IMG/VR virus record: IMGVR_UViG_3300043331_000510
Span: 1 to 43,434 of that record
Reading direction: 5' to 3' (one strand)
DNA length: 43,434 nt
Source: a virus
Shown: in pieces, positions 30,009 through 39,758 of the stretch
How positions within the stretch are numbered: position 1 is the first letter of the stretch
Layout: each line of letters opens with the position of its first letter
Made by a program: the position numbers and the translations under genes
Notes under the pieces: generated by a model
What the model saw: only the letters and a program-made list of their open reading frames with translations
Databases searched by the model: none
What the model was told of the DNA's origin: nothing

Positions 30009-30277
30009 AGATCGTCAACCTACGCAATGCTAATTGTAAAATTCTAATTGACCGTCGTAGTATCTATGGCAATCCATTTCGTATCGGACAACATGGAGAT
30101 CGATCACAGGTTATCATGCGCTACAGAGAATATTTCTATGACCGTATTGCTAAAGACGAAAAGTTTCTACGAGCGGTGCTTGATCTAAGATACTATGAAA
30201 CGTGGGGTTGTTGGTGCAAACCAGAACCATGTCACGGTGACGTTATACGCGAGTTTCTCCAACTAGTAGTCGAATGA
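30005..30277 (+). CDS. DUF4326 protein
   Basis: A 90-residue protein; ATGA overlap with the helicase. Contains IYGNPFRIG and the signature WGCWCKPEPCHGDVI of DUF4326, a family frequent in phages and of unknown function, probably metal-binding through the Cys/His cluster. Last gene of the rightward operon; its 3' end overlaps the convergent endolysin gene by 35 bp. Confidence 0.85.
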   Translation: MKIVNLRNANCKILIDRRSIYGNPFRIGQHGDRSQVIMRYREYFYDRIAKDEKFLRAVLDLRYYETWGCWCKPEPCHGDVIREFLQLVVE

Positions 30278-30686
30278 GGTCCTTGTTAAATGGCAAATAA
30301 ATTCCTGCTTCGTTTCGCCACCATCTCTTTCCTAGACGAGGATGGTCACGACCTAGCCGTCTTAAATCTAAGTGCAACCCTGGAGTTTTCCAATAAGGGT
30401 AAAGACCAAGTCCATTCCACGGGAATCTCTCAGCAAACAACCACTGATCGAGCAAAGACCATCCTTGAAAGTGTAGGTCGACGCCTGTCGCAAACTCTCT
30501 GGTGGTGGTGTAATGAGAGGATTCGGGCTCATGATCTGAGTCGTCCCATGCCACATGGATTATTACAGGAACCCCCGCTGCCGATCTCATTTCATCGGCT
30601 AATACTATCACGTCCCAAAGGACCTTGTCAGGGTCCTTCCGCCACTCCTGACGCCTGAACCATTTTATGGTTCCCCAATCTCTCAT
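30243..30686 (-). CDS. Endolysin, peptidase M15 family
   Basis: A 147-residue protein; ATG 30686 overlaps the upstream stop (ATGA). Zinc-peptidase pattern: SSHYTTTREFATGVDLH (His58, Asp70) and GLHLDLR (His105, Asp107), as in D-Ala-D-Ala carboxypeptidase / L-Ala-D-Glu endopeptidases of family M15. The WNGLGLYPYW lead-in to the last ligand is typical of phage versions. No signal peptide. It cleaves peptide stems of peptidoglycan at lysis. Last gene of the late operon. Confidence 0.85.
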   Translation of the reverse strand: MRDWGTIKWFRRQEWRKDPDKVLWDVIVLADEMRSAAGVPVIIHVAWDDSDHEPESSHYTTTREFATGVDLHFQGWSLLDQWLFAERFPWNGLGLYPYWKTPGLHLDLRRLGRDHPRLGKRWWRNEAGIYLPFNKDLIRLLVGETRV

Positions 30687-30967
30687 GGACGCAGTCTTTC
30701 AATCTCATCTCTAAGATGCGCCACGCGCTCTTCTAGCTTCGCCAATCTGTCGTGCGCAACGGCTGTTGTTATATTATGGTCATCCCGCCACTTATGCCAC
30801 GACCTATCAATATCTTCTACCGATTTTTCCAAATTTGCAATCTGTGTGCGCATGACACCGTAACCGTTACCACCACGCGCTTCTCTTTGCTTATCGAATG
30901 CCATCCGACCAACCCATCCGAGAACCGTTGTCACAAGTGCCAAGACGATTGCCTCCAAGAAGGTCAC
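30683..30967 (-). CDS. Holin / spanin-like membrane coiled-coil protein
   Basis: A 94-residue protein with one N-terminal hydrophobic helix (AIVLALVTTVLGWVG, 6-20), then basic residues and a long coiled coil (AKLEERVAHLRDEIERL). Placed directly before the endolysin. The layout fits a class III-like holin, hemolysin XhlA-like protein or an inner-membrane spanin. No outer-membrane lipoprotein partner with a lipobox was found. Confidence 0.65.
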   Translation of the reverse strand: MTFLEAIVLALVTTVLGWVGRMAFDKQREARGGNGYGVMRTQIANLEKSVEDIDRSWHKWRDDHNITTAVAHDRLAKLEERVAHLRDEIERLRP

Positions 30968-33900
30968 GGTTGGATAGTTATTCTCCGATTTTGTCTCAGC
31001 GGATGATCCACTGGCAATCGTTCTAGCATAGATCCACGACGCTGACCTTCAACAGCGCGCCGTAGCTCAGGCTCCTCATTGAATAGACGTGTTTGAGCCT
31101 TTAGCTTGAATTCTAGCCAAACACGATGCAACATATCCTTCTTAGTGACGTCACTCTGCCTTCTATACTGAGCACTTGTGACCATGGCGTCCAGCGCGCC
31201 AGTAAGCTTTTGCCCCGCGGCATTCGTGACTTCTTGGGTCATCAAGACTTCCCAGCGGTCGAGTTCTCTCGCCGTAAGGCGCACGCCTGGCAGCTCCGGG
31301 CGTTGAGTCATACCAATGTCGTATTCACGATGCTGGCCAATCCACTCATCTAGTCTATCTATACCTGAGCCAATGCCGATTTCGTGCAAACGACGAATCT
31401 CTTTTGCCCACTCTGCGGGCTGTTCCGGTCGCGTGCGAAATGGATTAAATGGCCACACATCATCAAGCATCGGCTCGCCTGTGAACATATTTCTTTCAAT
31501 CTTAATGTCCTCTGACATCCCAGGGAAGCCTCTCTTATACTCCTGTAGAAGCATATCAAACTCTTGACGGGCGGTGCTCCATATAGTCTTGTCCTTGTCA
31601 AACTGTTGGTCCGCAATGACCCGTCTGCGTGCAGGGTCGCCACCCTGTTCAATTTCTCGCAAGATCGCAGGATTGAACATAGCTAGACGTCGTCTGACAT
31701 ACTCTAACGACTTGCCATAGCGAACGTCATCTCGTCCATTCTTCAATACATCTAGAACCTCACTGACTGCTTGCAGATAAATGTTAGAGTCGATAGCTTC
31801 AACCTCTGCCAGTGTCGCTGCCAACACGAGGCGTACCGCGTCCGGCTCTTTGAGCTTAGGCACGACCTTAGCAAGATTGGCACCTGTAGCGATCAATGTC
31901 GTGAGAGGCTCCATGCCAGCGTAGGAGCGATACTTCTGTGATAGTGGGTCCCAGAACGACCGTGGCGGTAGCCCAGCTGCCTCAAGCGCCCTGATCTCTT
32001 TAGGATCTGTAGGTGGGCTACCTGTAATAAGACCATTCATGGCTGCGTACATGAAAGAACCAATCACAAGTAGTCCGCTAGCGAGACGAGCCTCTGCGAC
32101 CGCACGCTGCGTGCCACCAGCAGACATCTCCTTATGAAAGCTTCTCGCCAATGCATTCAGCCCTGGAGTATACTCTGCACCGACTTCAAGAAGTCGAATT
32201 GGGGTACGTACAAACGTACCCACCGTCATACGATATGCAAGATTGGCCCATGGGTCCGCAGGACCTTGTTGTAGAGCTTGCATCAGACGACCTTCAAATT
32301 GCTGAGTGAAGGTCATGTGATCTGCGAAATCCTTGACGCGCTGTAGCCGTTCCAGCGGTAATTGGCTGTAGTCATTTGAAACTTCACCCACGCGCGACCA
32401 ATACTTGCCCGTGCGGCCCTCTGTCTGTGCGATATATTCCATCGCTTCCCAATTGGCTGCCATTTTTCGGAAGATATATTTTGACATGCCATCTGTTCTA
32501 ACGAGAACGCCAGGCCCTGCGTTAGCAGCATTGGCCAACCATTGTAGACCACGACCTATCATAGGCAGGGAAGACTCATGACTCATATCACTGAGGGCTT
32601 CGAAGCCGCGCGCTGTGACCTCAGCATGTGTCGCGCCCATGCGCTCTGCTTGTTCGTCTAGCAGACGCCATGCTTGCTTGTAGTCATCCGCATGTCTAAT
32701 CAATCTAATTTGATCTGTGACAGCTTCCCATATAGAAATGAAAGCACGGGGCGCCTCACCGATCATTGGACGATTCGGTTCCCAAAACTTCATACTCGCA
32801 ATAGACCTATCAATCGCCGAGATTGGCATCATGGCACTTGTGCCAAGCCCGTTCTTGACGAGAGCCTCGCCACTGAGGATTGCACCATACATGGCCTGAC
32901 TGAGTGCCTCAGGCACGGCATAGTATAATCTTGTAAAGAGTGATATTTGTTGATTTCTCTTTAAACCTGTAATCAGATTAGCGAGCGTAGACTCAGGCGT
33001 GGCCGGGTCCCACTCCCTAGCTAATCTAGTTAGCTCTCTCTGTGAGTCAGCGACACGAGACTCAATGCCCCGCCCGGCCGCCCTTCGTCCGCCTTCACTC
33101 GCCTCACCGATGGCGACTCCAACTGATCTAGCAATCGCCATCGCCTCCTTTAGCTCACCTGGTACAATACTCTCCCCTCGCTTCATCTTCTTCGCAATGT
33201 CGAAGACTTGCTGGACTGCCTGAGTCTCAATATGACGAGCCTGCCTAAACTCGGCATTGGTGTACGGCTCAAATAAAGGATCACGGTTTAGAATATTCTC
33301 AACAGTCATGTTGCCCGATGTTGGCTTCTTAACGCTAGGCTGAGGTGGTGGTGGCTTATAACCCGGTATCACAGGGTTAGATTCGTCTAGAATCCTTGGC
33401 GATGTTGAGCGAAGCTTCTCGACAAGCGTCTTAGCCATACGAGGACCAAAGACTCCTAGTCCGAGTCCCGCCATTGCGTAAGCGATACGTTCTTCCGGTG
33501 TATCGCCTTGTGTACCGCCTATAGCAGCGCCCACGGCCGCCCTAGCGGCCACAGAGAGCGCGTCCATGCCTACGAACCCGGCCTCGCCAGCTGCGCCGCT
33601 CCTAGCGCCTCCTAGGCCGCCCTGACGCGGTGCCTTTGTGGCACTAGTCGGCTTCTCTTTGACTGGTCCAAATATCTTCCTTTCCTCGACGTTTAACTCT
33701 TCAACGATTTCTCTGAACGTCTCCTCCGCCGTCTTAACCGCCTTCTCAAAATCATTTCCTAACTCTTTATAATAACTCTCCACGTCAGCGTCTGTCTTAG
33801 TTCGTTCAACAGGCTTTGCCTGTGACGAACTTTCAGCAGGAGAAGGCTTGTCGCCTGGGGCTTCTTTCGAGGCCTTAGCACCACCTCCTCTAAGCTCCTC

Positions 33901-34752
33901 ACTTATCACTTGCAAACGCGCAGCGATAGCCTCAGGAGTCATAGCAGGATCACTATGACCACCGGGCGGGACTCTGTTTTGTCGTGGCGGCAAAGCTAGA
34001 CGCTGTTGTAACAACAAGGGCTCGTTGACAATGGATGGACGCGGCGCACTTTCTGCAACGCCCTCGGCAAACGCCGTCCCTAGCTTTGGCTCACTGATTG
34101 ATGGATCAACGATCCTACCTATCCTACGCTGTAGGACGTGTTGCGCCTTAATACCAGGATAGAATGTTCCAATGAGTCCAAATAGCTCTGCATATGTCAT
34201 AGGCTTGCTGAATTCTTCTGACAGCATTTCTCGCCGTTTTGGATCACCCAACGCTTCGCGAAACTTTGGGTCTAACAACATTGGAATGCTTAGAACACTA
34301 TGAATACCGAAAGCAACATTGCCTGGGACAGCAATACTACCTTCGCCACCAGGAGTGTAAACCTCGATCGCACGACGGATCGAGTCACCAATACCCATTG
34401 GTAGTGCAGCTAAGAATGACAGACCACCAAGGATGCTCTCACCCATCCCCGACAAGACCTCACCTGCTAACTCCGTATGTCCAACCTTGTTCCAATCCTT
34501 GACGTTGTTACCAACGGAACGGTACAGACCATTGACGAAGTGTTGATATCCTGCCTTTCCAGTCTCAACCGTTGTCTCGACGCCTGTCGCTAGGACACCT
34601 TTCTCTTGTTTCTTTGACTCCTGTGGCGTCTCTACTGCCTCCTCTGGTGCGGCAAAATTTTGCGATCCTGCTTTCTCAATAAACGCATCCAAGCTTCGTC
34701 TGTTACTTTCAGTAAGATATTGACGGAAACCAGACTCCAAAGGACCAGCCAT
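30964..34752 (-). CDS. Large internal virion / DNA ejection protein (T7 gp16 position)
   Basis: A 1262-residue protein; ATG 34752 overlaps the previous TAA. Mostly helical, with Pro/Lys-rich spacers (to about 380) and Gly/Ala-rich hydrophobic segments (AARAAVGAAIGG near 400; LLVIGSFMYAAMNGLITG near 910) that could insert into membrane during ejection. No transglycosylase domain is visible, unlike T7 gp16. Layout matches the third and largest internal protein of podovirus ejectosomes. Similar regions are common in uncultured podoviruses, but no precise family can be named. Confidence 0.7.
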   Translation of the reverse strand: MAGPLESGFRQYLTESNRRSLDAFIEKAGSQNFAAPEEAVETPQESKKQEKGVLATGVETTVETGKAGYQHFVNGLYRSVGNNVKDWNKVGHTELAGEVLSGMGESILGGLSFLAALPMGIGDSIRRAIEVYTPGGEGSIAVPGNVAFGIHSVLSIPMLLDPKFREALGDPKRREMLSEEFSKPMTYAELFGLIGTFYPGIKAQHVLQRRIGRIVDPSISEPKLGTAFAEGVAESAPRPSIVNEPLLLQQRLALPPRQNRVPPGGHSDPAMTPEAIAARLQVISEELRGGGAKASKEAPGDKPSPAESSSQAKPVERTKTDADVESYYKELGNDFEKAVKTAEETFREIVEELNVEERKIFGPVKEKPTSATKAPRQGGLGGARSGAAGEAGFVGMDALSVAARAAVGAAIGGTQGDTPEERIAYAMAGLGLGVFGPRMAKTLVEKLRSTSPRILDESNPVIPGYKPPPPQPSVKKPTSGNMTVENILNRDPLFEPYTNAEFRQARHIETQAVQQVFDIAKKMKRGESIVPGELKEAMAIARSVGVAIGEASEGGRRAAGRGIESRVADSQRELTRLAREWDPATPESTLANLITGLKRNQQISLFTRLYYAVPEALSQAMYGAILSGEALVKNGLGTSAMMPISAIDRSIASMKFWEPNRPMIGEAPRAFISIWEAVTDQIRLIRHADDYKQAWRLLDEQAERMGATHAEVTARGFEALSDMSHESSLPMIGRGLQWLANAANAGPGVLVRTDGMSKYIFRKMAANWEAMEYIAQTEGRTGKYWSRVGEVSNDYSQLPLERLQRVKDFADHMTFTQQFEGRLMQALQQGPADPWANLAYRMTVGTFVRTPIRLLEVGAEYTPGLNALARSFHKEMSAGGTQRAVAEARLASGLLVIGSFMYAAMNGLITGSPPTDPKEIRALEAAGLPPRSFWDPLSQKYRSYAGMEPLTTLIATGANLAKVVPKLKEPDAVRLVLAATLAEVEAIDSNIYLQAVSEVLDVLKNGRDDVRYGKSLEYVRRRLAMFNPAILREIEQGGDPARRRVIADQQFDKDKTIWSTARQEFDMLLQEYKRGFPGMSEDIKIERNMFTGEPMLDDVWPFNPFRTRPEQPAEWAKEIRRLHEIGIGSGIDRLDEWIGQHREYDIGMTQRPELPGVRLTARELDRWEVLMTQEVTNAAGQKLTGALDAMVTSAQYRRQSDVTKKDMLHRVWLEFKLKAQTRLFNEEPELRRAVEGQRRGSMLERLPVDHPLRQNRRITIQP

Positions 34753-36395
34753 TAGCGTCGTCCTCTCGTCGGAGTTTGCATCTTTTGTAGTCTCATCATC
34801 TCACTCTGGATGACGCTAATCTCTTGCATGATCCTAGCCTGATTATAATATTCATCATCACCAATCCTGCCTCTAATCTCCTTTAACTCATTCGCAGTCT
34901 TCGCCTTTAATTGACCTTGAAGGAACATGAGGCGTGTCTGCGCACGCATCTGAACATGCGGAATGAGATTGGCTACAACTTCGCGTTGCACGAGCAGAGC
35001 GTCCTCTCCGCCTTCACCAAGATGATGCGCGCGCCTCTGTATTTCCTCACGTGCCTGCATCACCGCCTCAGCGGCGATACCGTCGAAGTCTAACGACAGG
35101 CCACCTGTCGTGCGGAATGCTTGATCCACATTAGACATGGCTTGCTGGAATCTGTTACTAACGATCTCCCGCACCCTTGTTTCATCCCGTGTTCTTGCAG
35201 TCTCTGCTTTGTCTTCTGCTCTATGCTTATCCGAGCGCGCGGTGCTCCGCCGGGCGTCAATCTGTGACTGTAAATGATTAGCCCAGACCTGATGTTTCTG
35301 ATCCCCGATAAGTTTCTTACCTTGTAGAATATTCAGTCTGTCAAGCGTAGCTTGAGGATCGAGATTAGGATTGTAGACTAGCGGCTGAAAAGCGTGCTCA
35401 GTCGCTGGGTCACCATCGTTGAAGTCACGATCAATCATCTTCTCAAACTGCACAAGTTTTTCACTTGTGAGATAGTCACGCCACTCTTCTAGATATTCTC
35501 TAGTTCTGTTTTCTGGGTATAGCACAAACATTCGCTCAACACTCTCGCGGTGATTAGTTAATGCTTGCTTAAGAGCCGCCTGTGCCGCAATCAACTTGCT
35601 GTCACGTTCTTTCATCGCTCTGTCGATAATAGTAGCACGCGCCAGTGGTGGTACGTCTACGAATGAATTTGTCTCATTCTCCATCTTCAACAACAGATCA
35701 GGGTCATCCTTTCCAATGATGGTCATCCAATCCGTCTGAGCCTTCACATTGAAATCTTGACGTCTTTTCTCCGCCTCCACAGGCGTTATCGTGCCATCCT
35801 TCTCCGCCTTATCAACAAGACCATGATACTTGTTAATGAACTCGTTGCGTTCAGCAGCGTTAGAAGCGCGTGCCGCTTCAAAGCTTAGGACAGCCGCAGA
35901 CTTATCGAGCTTGGCAACCTGTGCTTGTCCATAAAGCTCGATGCCGCGATATCTTGCATCAGCGATTAAAGCTGGTGCTTTACTTTCAGCGTAGACACCA
36001 AACATCGTTTTAGCTTCTTTTGACAATCCAAGTGCGACGCCTTCGCGGATAATCTTCTCCTCTTTAATAAAATATTGTCCATACGCCCCCGGGTCATTCC
36101 TGAACGTCTCCAATAGCTCAGGTGTTGTAATCATCTTATTATGTAAATCTTTGATTTGTCCGATATATGTTCCTTCAGCAATAGCAACGTCATTGGCATC
36201 ACGCTGTTGGTTAAGCTTGCCAACGATAGACGCAATCTGTTGGAGCGATGACTGAACAGACCTACCTGCTTGCTGTGTGATCTCGCCTGCGATATTCGGA
36301 CGATCTGCGATAGCGCCATACATGCCTGCACTACCCCTTGTGGGATAGTCACCGCCTGCCGTGACGCGTGGGATCTGCGGCACTAGCTGTACCAC
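34752..36395 (-). CDS. Internal virion protein (T7 gp15 position)
   Basis: A 547-residue helical, Gln/Glu/Arg-rich protein with coiled coils (DANDVAIAEGTYIGQIKDLH, then RHRAEDK-type stretches). GTG 36395 opens the frame; GTG 36383, overlapping the previous TAG and with AGGAAGG about 11 nt upstream, is an equally good start. Between the small internal protein and the largest one, so a core-stack or ejection protein is likely. Confidence 0.7.
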   Translation of the reverse strand: MVQLVPQIPRVTAGGDYPTRGSAGMYGAIADRPNIAGEITQQAGRSVQSSLQQIASIVGKLNQQRDANDVAIAEGTYIGQIKDLHNKMITTPELLETFRNDPGAYGQYFIKEEKIIREGVALGLSKEAKTMFGVYAESKAPALIADARYRGIELYGQAQVAKLDKSAAVLSFEAARASNAAERNEFINKYHGLVDKAEKDGTITPVEAEKRRQDFNVKAQTDWMTIIGKDDPDLLLKMENETNSFVDVPPLARATIIDRAMKERDSKLIAAQAALKQALTNHRESVERMFVLYPENRTREYLEEWRDYLTSEKLVQFEKMIDRDFNDGDPATEHAFQPLVYNPNLDPQATLDRLNILQGKKLIGDQKHQVWANHLQSQIDARRSTARSDKHRAEDKAETARTRDETRVREIVSNRFQQAMSNVDQAFRTTGGLSLDFDGIAAEAVMQAREEIQRRAHHLGEGGEDALLVQREVVANLIPHVQMRAQTRLMFLQGQLKAKTANELKEIRGRIGDDEYYNQARIMQEISVIQSEMMRLQKMQTPTRGRR

Positions 36396-36937
36396 CTTCC
36401 TACGACGCTAGAAGTCTGCTTTGGTTGGGCGGGTGGCTTACCACCCTGATAACCTTTGATACCATAGTATGTGCTAATGCCAGCACTAGCACCACTCGAT
36501 ACTGCTTGCAATGTTCCACCTGCAATAATCCATGGAATCTGGGCGCGTGCCGAACGTGACTGGAATGAATAGAGCCGCCCGGCAAAGCTATGTCTCTGCG
36601 CCTCTTGTGATCCTAACGCACGTATGCGTAAGGCCTCAATTTCTGATTGTCTAACAGTATCTAACATATTAAAAAGTGGTGATCCGCTAGATGGATCAAC
36701 ACCACTTGCTGCGTATATTGCAAGTTGTTGACCCTGTATCAGACGAAGCTCACGGCGACGCTGACGTTCCTCGAAGGCTGCGCCTTCAAGCGCATTCTTC
36801 TCATCGACTCTTGCTTGTCTTCTCTGCGCTTTAGCAACGTCACTTTGATACTCTGCTTGTTGGACACCTTGATATGTGGCGATACTCGCGCTAGCGACTG
36901 CCACGACAGCTGCCGCAATTGCTGCGTATTCAGCCAT
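36383..36937 (-). CDS. Internal virion protein (T7 gp14 position)
   Basis: A 184-residue protein; ATG 36937 overlaps the GNAT-like gene by 8 bp. Ala-rich N-terminus (AAIAAAVVAVASASIATYQG) that could form a membrane helix, followed by RRELRLIQGQQLAIYAASGV and the SGSPLF...Q-rich pattern seen in podovirus gp14-like proteins (AASGVDPSSGSPL). C-terminus Gly/Pro-rich. Likely the smallest ejection protein that forms the outer-membrane channel. Confidence 0.75.
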   Translation of the reverse strand: MAEYAAIAAAVVAVASASIATYQGVQQAEYQSDVAKAQRRQARVDEKNALEGAAFEERQRRRELRLIQGQQLAIYAASGVDPSSGSPLFNMLDTVRQSEIEALRIRALGSQEAQRHSFAGRLYSFQSRSARAQIPWIIAGGTLQAVSSGASAGISTYYGIKGYQGGKPPAQPKQTSSVVGRWYS

Positions 36938-37367
36938 TTACCATCTCGTATCTGATTACGTCTTTTTTGTCAATGGTATAACATTGTGCTTTGCCATTCT
37001 CAGGCTTAAAGCCTAGACGCAGCGCCCATTTGCAATTGATCTCAGATTCTTCCAACGCTACCAATTCAACTCTGTGTAGGGCGAAGGCCCTAATAGTGTC
37101 CTTTAGGACTCGTCGTGTGATTCTTGTAAGCCACACAGGAAAATCTGTTGTTAATTCTTTGGTATAATAAGACCATGCCATACCAACCCCCGGCCATATA
37201 ATCTGGATGCCAGAGCATCCAATGACCCTATCATTAATGACAGCAGTAAAGGCAGGGCCTTTAATCTGTTTAATATAAGCAGTCTCCGCGCTTTCGATAG
37301 CGTCACCATCCCGCCCCTCGAAAGCGAGTAGATGCCATGCCTCAAATGGGATTAAATCTGGGACCAT
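36930..37367 (-). CDS. GNAT-like protein of the tail/internal virion module
   Basis: A 145-residue protein; ATG 37367 with GGAGGG 7 nt upstream. FTAVINDRVIGCSGIQIIWP, then helical turn and INCKWALRLGFKPENGK matches the C-terminal half of GNAT acetyltransferases (ALxxGF). GNAT-like proteins sit at this spot (T7 gp13 region) in many podoviruses. The acetyl-CoA pyrophosphate loop is not clear, so a structural role is possible. Confidence 0.65.
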   Translation of the reverse strand: MVPDLIPFEAWHLLAFEGRDGDAIESAETAYIKQIKGPAFTAVINDRVIGCSGIQIIWPGVGMAWSYYTKELTTDFPVWLTRITRRVLKDTIRAFALHRVELVALEESEINCKWALRLGFKPENGKAQCYTIDKKDVIRYEMVNG

Positions 37368-37519
37368 CCACCACCCTCCTCAACAATCTTAAGCGCCTCC
37401 TCTTTTGTCGACGCGATGCCTGTTAGAATTTGATCTGTGTAGATTTCATACATATTATCATATGTATAGACCCAACCAATCTTACGCTTCTGCCATCGTC
37501 TTTTAACTGTGGTCGCCAA
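37352..37519 (-). CDS. Small basic protein downstream of tail tube B
   Basis: TTG 37519 has GGGGAGG 6 nt upstream, placed inside the end of the gp12-like gene; this beats the TTG at 37543. Gives 55 residues: KRRWQKRKIGWVYTYDNMYE, then ASTKEEALKIVEEGGGWSQI. No family is recognised. Confidence 0.6.
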   Translation of the reverse strand: MATTVKRRWQKRKIGWVYTYDNMYEIYTDQILTGIASTKEEALKIVEEGGGWSQI

Positions 37520-39758
37520 ATTGCACCTCCCCAAAGATTCCAAGCACCGTCATTGGGAATGGCTTGTCACGTTTGACTGTGACAAAACCGTCAGTATCAA
37601 TAACTCCGGGTGGCGTCACTTTGACGTCACCTGTATATAGCTTAAGCTGTCCGAGCTTAGGCGGCGGATATTGGATCGGCTCACCATTGATGGTGCCGCC
37701 CATACTCTTATAAAGACGTAGCCAAAGGTCTTTCCACTGTCTTGGCAATCCTTCGGTCATGACGCCTTCAATCGCCGGGCGCATAGTTTGCAACGTACTT
37801 TCAAACATCAGCCCTGCCTCTGCGTGACTGGTGGCAGGCTCATCCAATGTCACCTGTCCATCCACCACGACTTTCGTTCCGCGGAACGCTCCATCTGTGA
37901 CAATGCCTACCGTCTTGCCTTCTAGATGTCCTAGATTTGTCAATATTGATGTTGGCGTGCTGAATGAGTACACTGTGGCACAGTCTAGCTCAACACTTTT
38001 CCACTCTCGTGCGCTTAACTCGCTTGCATCTTCATCAAAGACCTCAATGAATGTGCCTGTGCTTCTCTCCACAATGACCCAAACCTGGTCATTCTTAGGC
38101 GCAGCTTGTGGTATCACACCCACGGATTTGTAAAATCCGTCGGTCTTGTATCTGGTAAACCCAATGACATTTTCCTTTGGATTAAATGTGAGCGTTGCGA
38201 TCTCCCCATCTTCTCTTATGTAGAAGATACGTGGATCGGGTCTTTTTGCGAATCCCACTGGTCCAAGCTTAATGCCTGTCTCACCTGTAATATGATCTGC
38301 GATTCCTGTAAGCTCTGCGACGTCTTGGCCATCCTCGTTTATGTTGTATCCAATAACAAAAATTCTCTTACGCGAGCGGTCTACAAAGATGATACGTTTT
38401 CCTGCTACAACAGGCTGAATATGTGCAGAACCTTCGGTTCCAATATGATCGATCAATGGTACCGTATCGCCACCGAGTGGTGCATCAGTCTTTCCACTTC
38501 TGACATTCATTTCAGCCCCTGCCGATCCCATAAACAACTCAACATTATCTGCCATCCATTCGATCCTACTAAGTTGTCGGTGTGCAACAGTAGTAGCAAT
38601 GGCGTTGTTAGCTTTGATACCGACACCATAGTTTTCAAAGTTGTCAGAACTAGACAGCCAGAAATCGGTAAGCTGTGCTAACGTGGCAGCTTGACCAAGA
38701 CGACCTTGAAGAAATTCAATAGTCCGAGGAAAGCCATGGACAGCAGACCACGAACTATCTTCGAGAGTCCACGCACCGCCGGGTGCCTGGACTGGGTCAG
38801 CGTCTTCGCTTCCCTCAAGCACGACAACAATGCGTCCAATCAAACTCTGAGAGTTTGTCCTTGTTGTTATCTCAATAACACCACCATATATATGAATAAA
38901 CTTACCAACGACATTTGCACGAAAAGCTGGTGCAGCTGCTGTTAGATTAACATTGCGTCCAACAGGTTCCTTGTTATCAACATCTAATCCTGTTAATGGT
39001 GACAGTTTCAAGAGCCACGATCCCGCGGGAATCGGCGCCACGCTGATAAAATCATCAATAATCGTGCAACGGACATGGTCGTTCGGTGACGCATTATCAC
39101 CCGCGGAGGCACCAAAAGATGTGATACGTGCGCGTGCGTTTCCATGTATGATAATACGTCCAACATCAGCTTCATAAAAGACTGCGTTGCTCGCAGTAAA
39201 CAATATATTTGTGCCTGTGATCGCCGCAGGCGTCAGTGTAGCTGTGCCGCCTGAGATATCTTCGTCCTTCTCAAAGGACGGCGGTGGGTCAAAATCTAAT
39301 GGAATGATTGACCAATCATCGTCTGCGATGCGTACAAGCTTCTGCTGTTGCAGCGTAGGCTGGACCATATACATTACATCGACTGATTGCGTATAGTGAA
39401 TGTCGCGCAGTAAAGCTTGTGTATATGGCGTAGCCAGCTCGATGGGGTTGCCCGCCTCCTCAATCCTAGTCTTGTCAGGTTTGTAGAACCTCATATAACC
39501 ATCACCAACCTCAATCATTCTTGCATTATCAACGTCAGGCTCAAAACCAATGAGTATCGTATCGCGATCTGCGTGCTTAACAGTAGCAATCTTACGTGTA
39601 CCTGGGCGACTCTTAACACCACCTTGACGTATGATATCCCAATTCTCAAGGACACGGCCACCTTCAAAGAAGGCAGCGAGGTCTGGACGACATTCGATCT
39701 TAGGTGTTAGCTCACCCTTGCTAAGATTTGTTATAAGACGCCGAAAGATTGCGCCCAC
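37503..39758 (-). CDS. Tail tubular protein B (T7 gp12-like)
   Basis: A 751-residue protein; GTG 39758 overlaps the previous TAG. Typical N-terminus NLSKGELTPKIECRPDLAAF, then WDIIRQGGVKSRPGTRK and LIGFEPDVDNARMIEVGDG. Later PRTIEFLQGRLGQAATLAQL and WLSSSDNFENY are strongly family-like. Forms the nozzle of the short tail below gp11. Length is usual. Confidence 0.92.
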   Translation of the reverse strand: MGAIFRRLITNLSKGELTPKIECRPDLAAFFEGGRVLENWDIIRQGGVKSRPGTRKIATVKHADRDTILIGFEPDVDNARMIEVGDGYMRFYKPDKTRIEEAGNPIELATPYTQALLRDIHYTQSVDVMYMVQPTLQQQKLVRIADDDWSIIPLDFDPPPSFEKDEDISGGTATLTPAAITGTNILFTASNAVFYEADVGRIIIHGNARARITSFGASAGDNASPNDHVRCTIIDDFISVAPIPAGSWLLKLSPLTGLDVDNKEPVGRNVNLTAAAPAFRANVVGKFIHIYGGVIEITTRTNSQSLIGRIVVVLEGSEDADPVQAPGGAWTLEDSSWSAVHGFPRTIEFLQGRLGQAATLAQLTDFWLSSSDNFENYGVGIKANNAIATTVAHRQLSRIEWMADNVELFMGSAGAEMNVRSGKTDAPLGGDTVPLIDHIGTEGSAHIQPVVAGKRIIFVDRSRKRIFVIGYNINEDGQDVAELTGIADHITGETGIKLGPVGFAKRPDPRIFYIREDGEIATLTFNPKENVIGFTRYKTDGFYKSVGVIPQAAPKNDQVWVIVERSTGTFIEVFDEDASELSAREWKSVELDCATVYSFSTPTSILTNLGHLEGKTVGIVTDGAFRGTKVVVDGQVTLDEPATSHAEAGLMFESTLQTMRPAIEGVMTEGLPRQWKDLWLRLYKSMGGTINGEPIQYPPPKLGQLKLYTGDVKVTPPGVIDTDGFVTVKRDKPFPMTVLGIFGEVQFGDHS

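Noticed and set aside
38106-38681. 191-codon + strand frame opposite tail tube B
   Set aside because: Cys/Asn/Ser-rich nonsense composition; antisense to a clearly recognised gp12-like gene.
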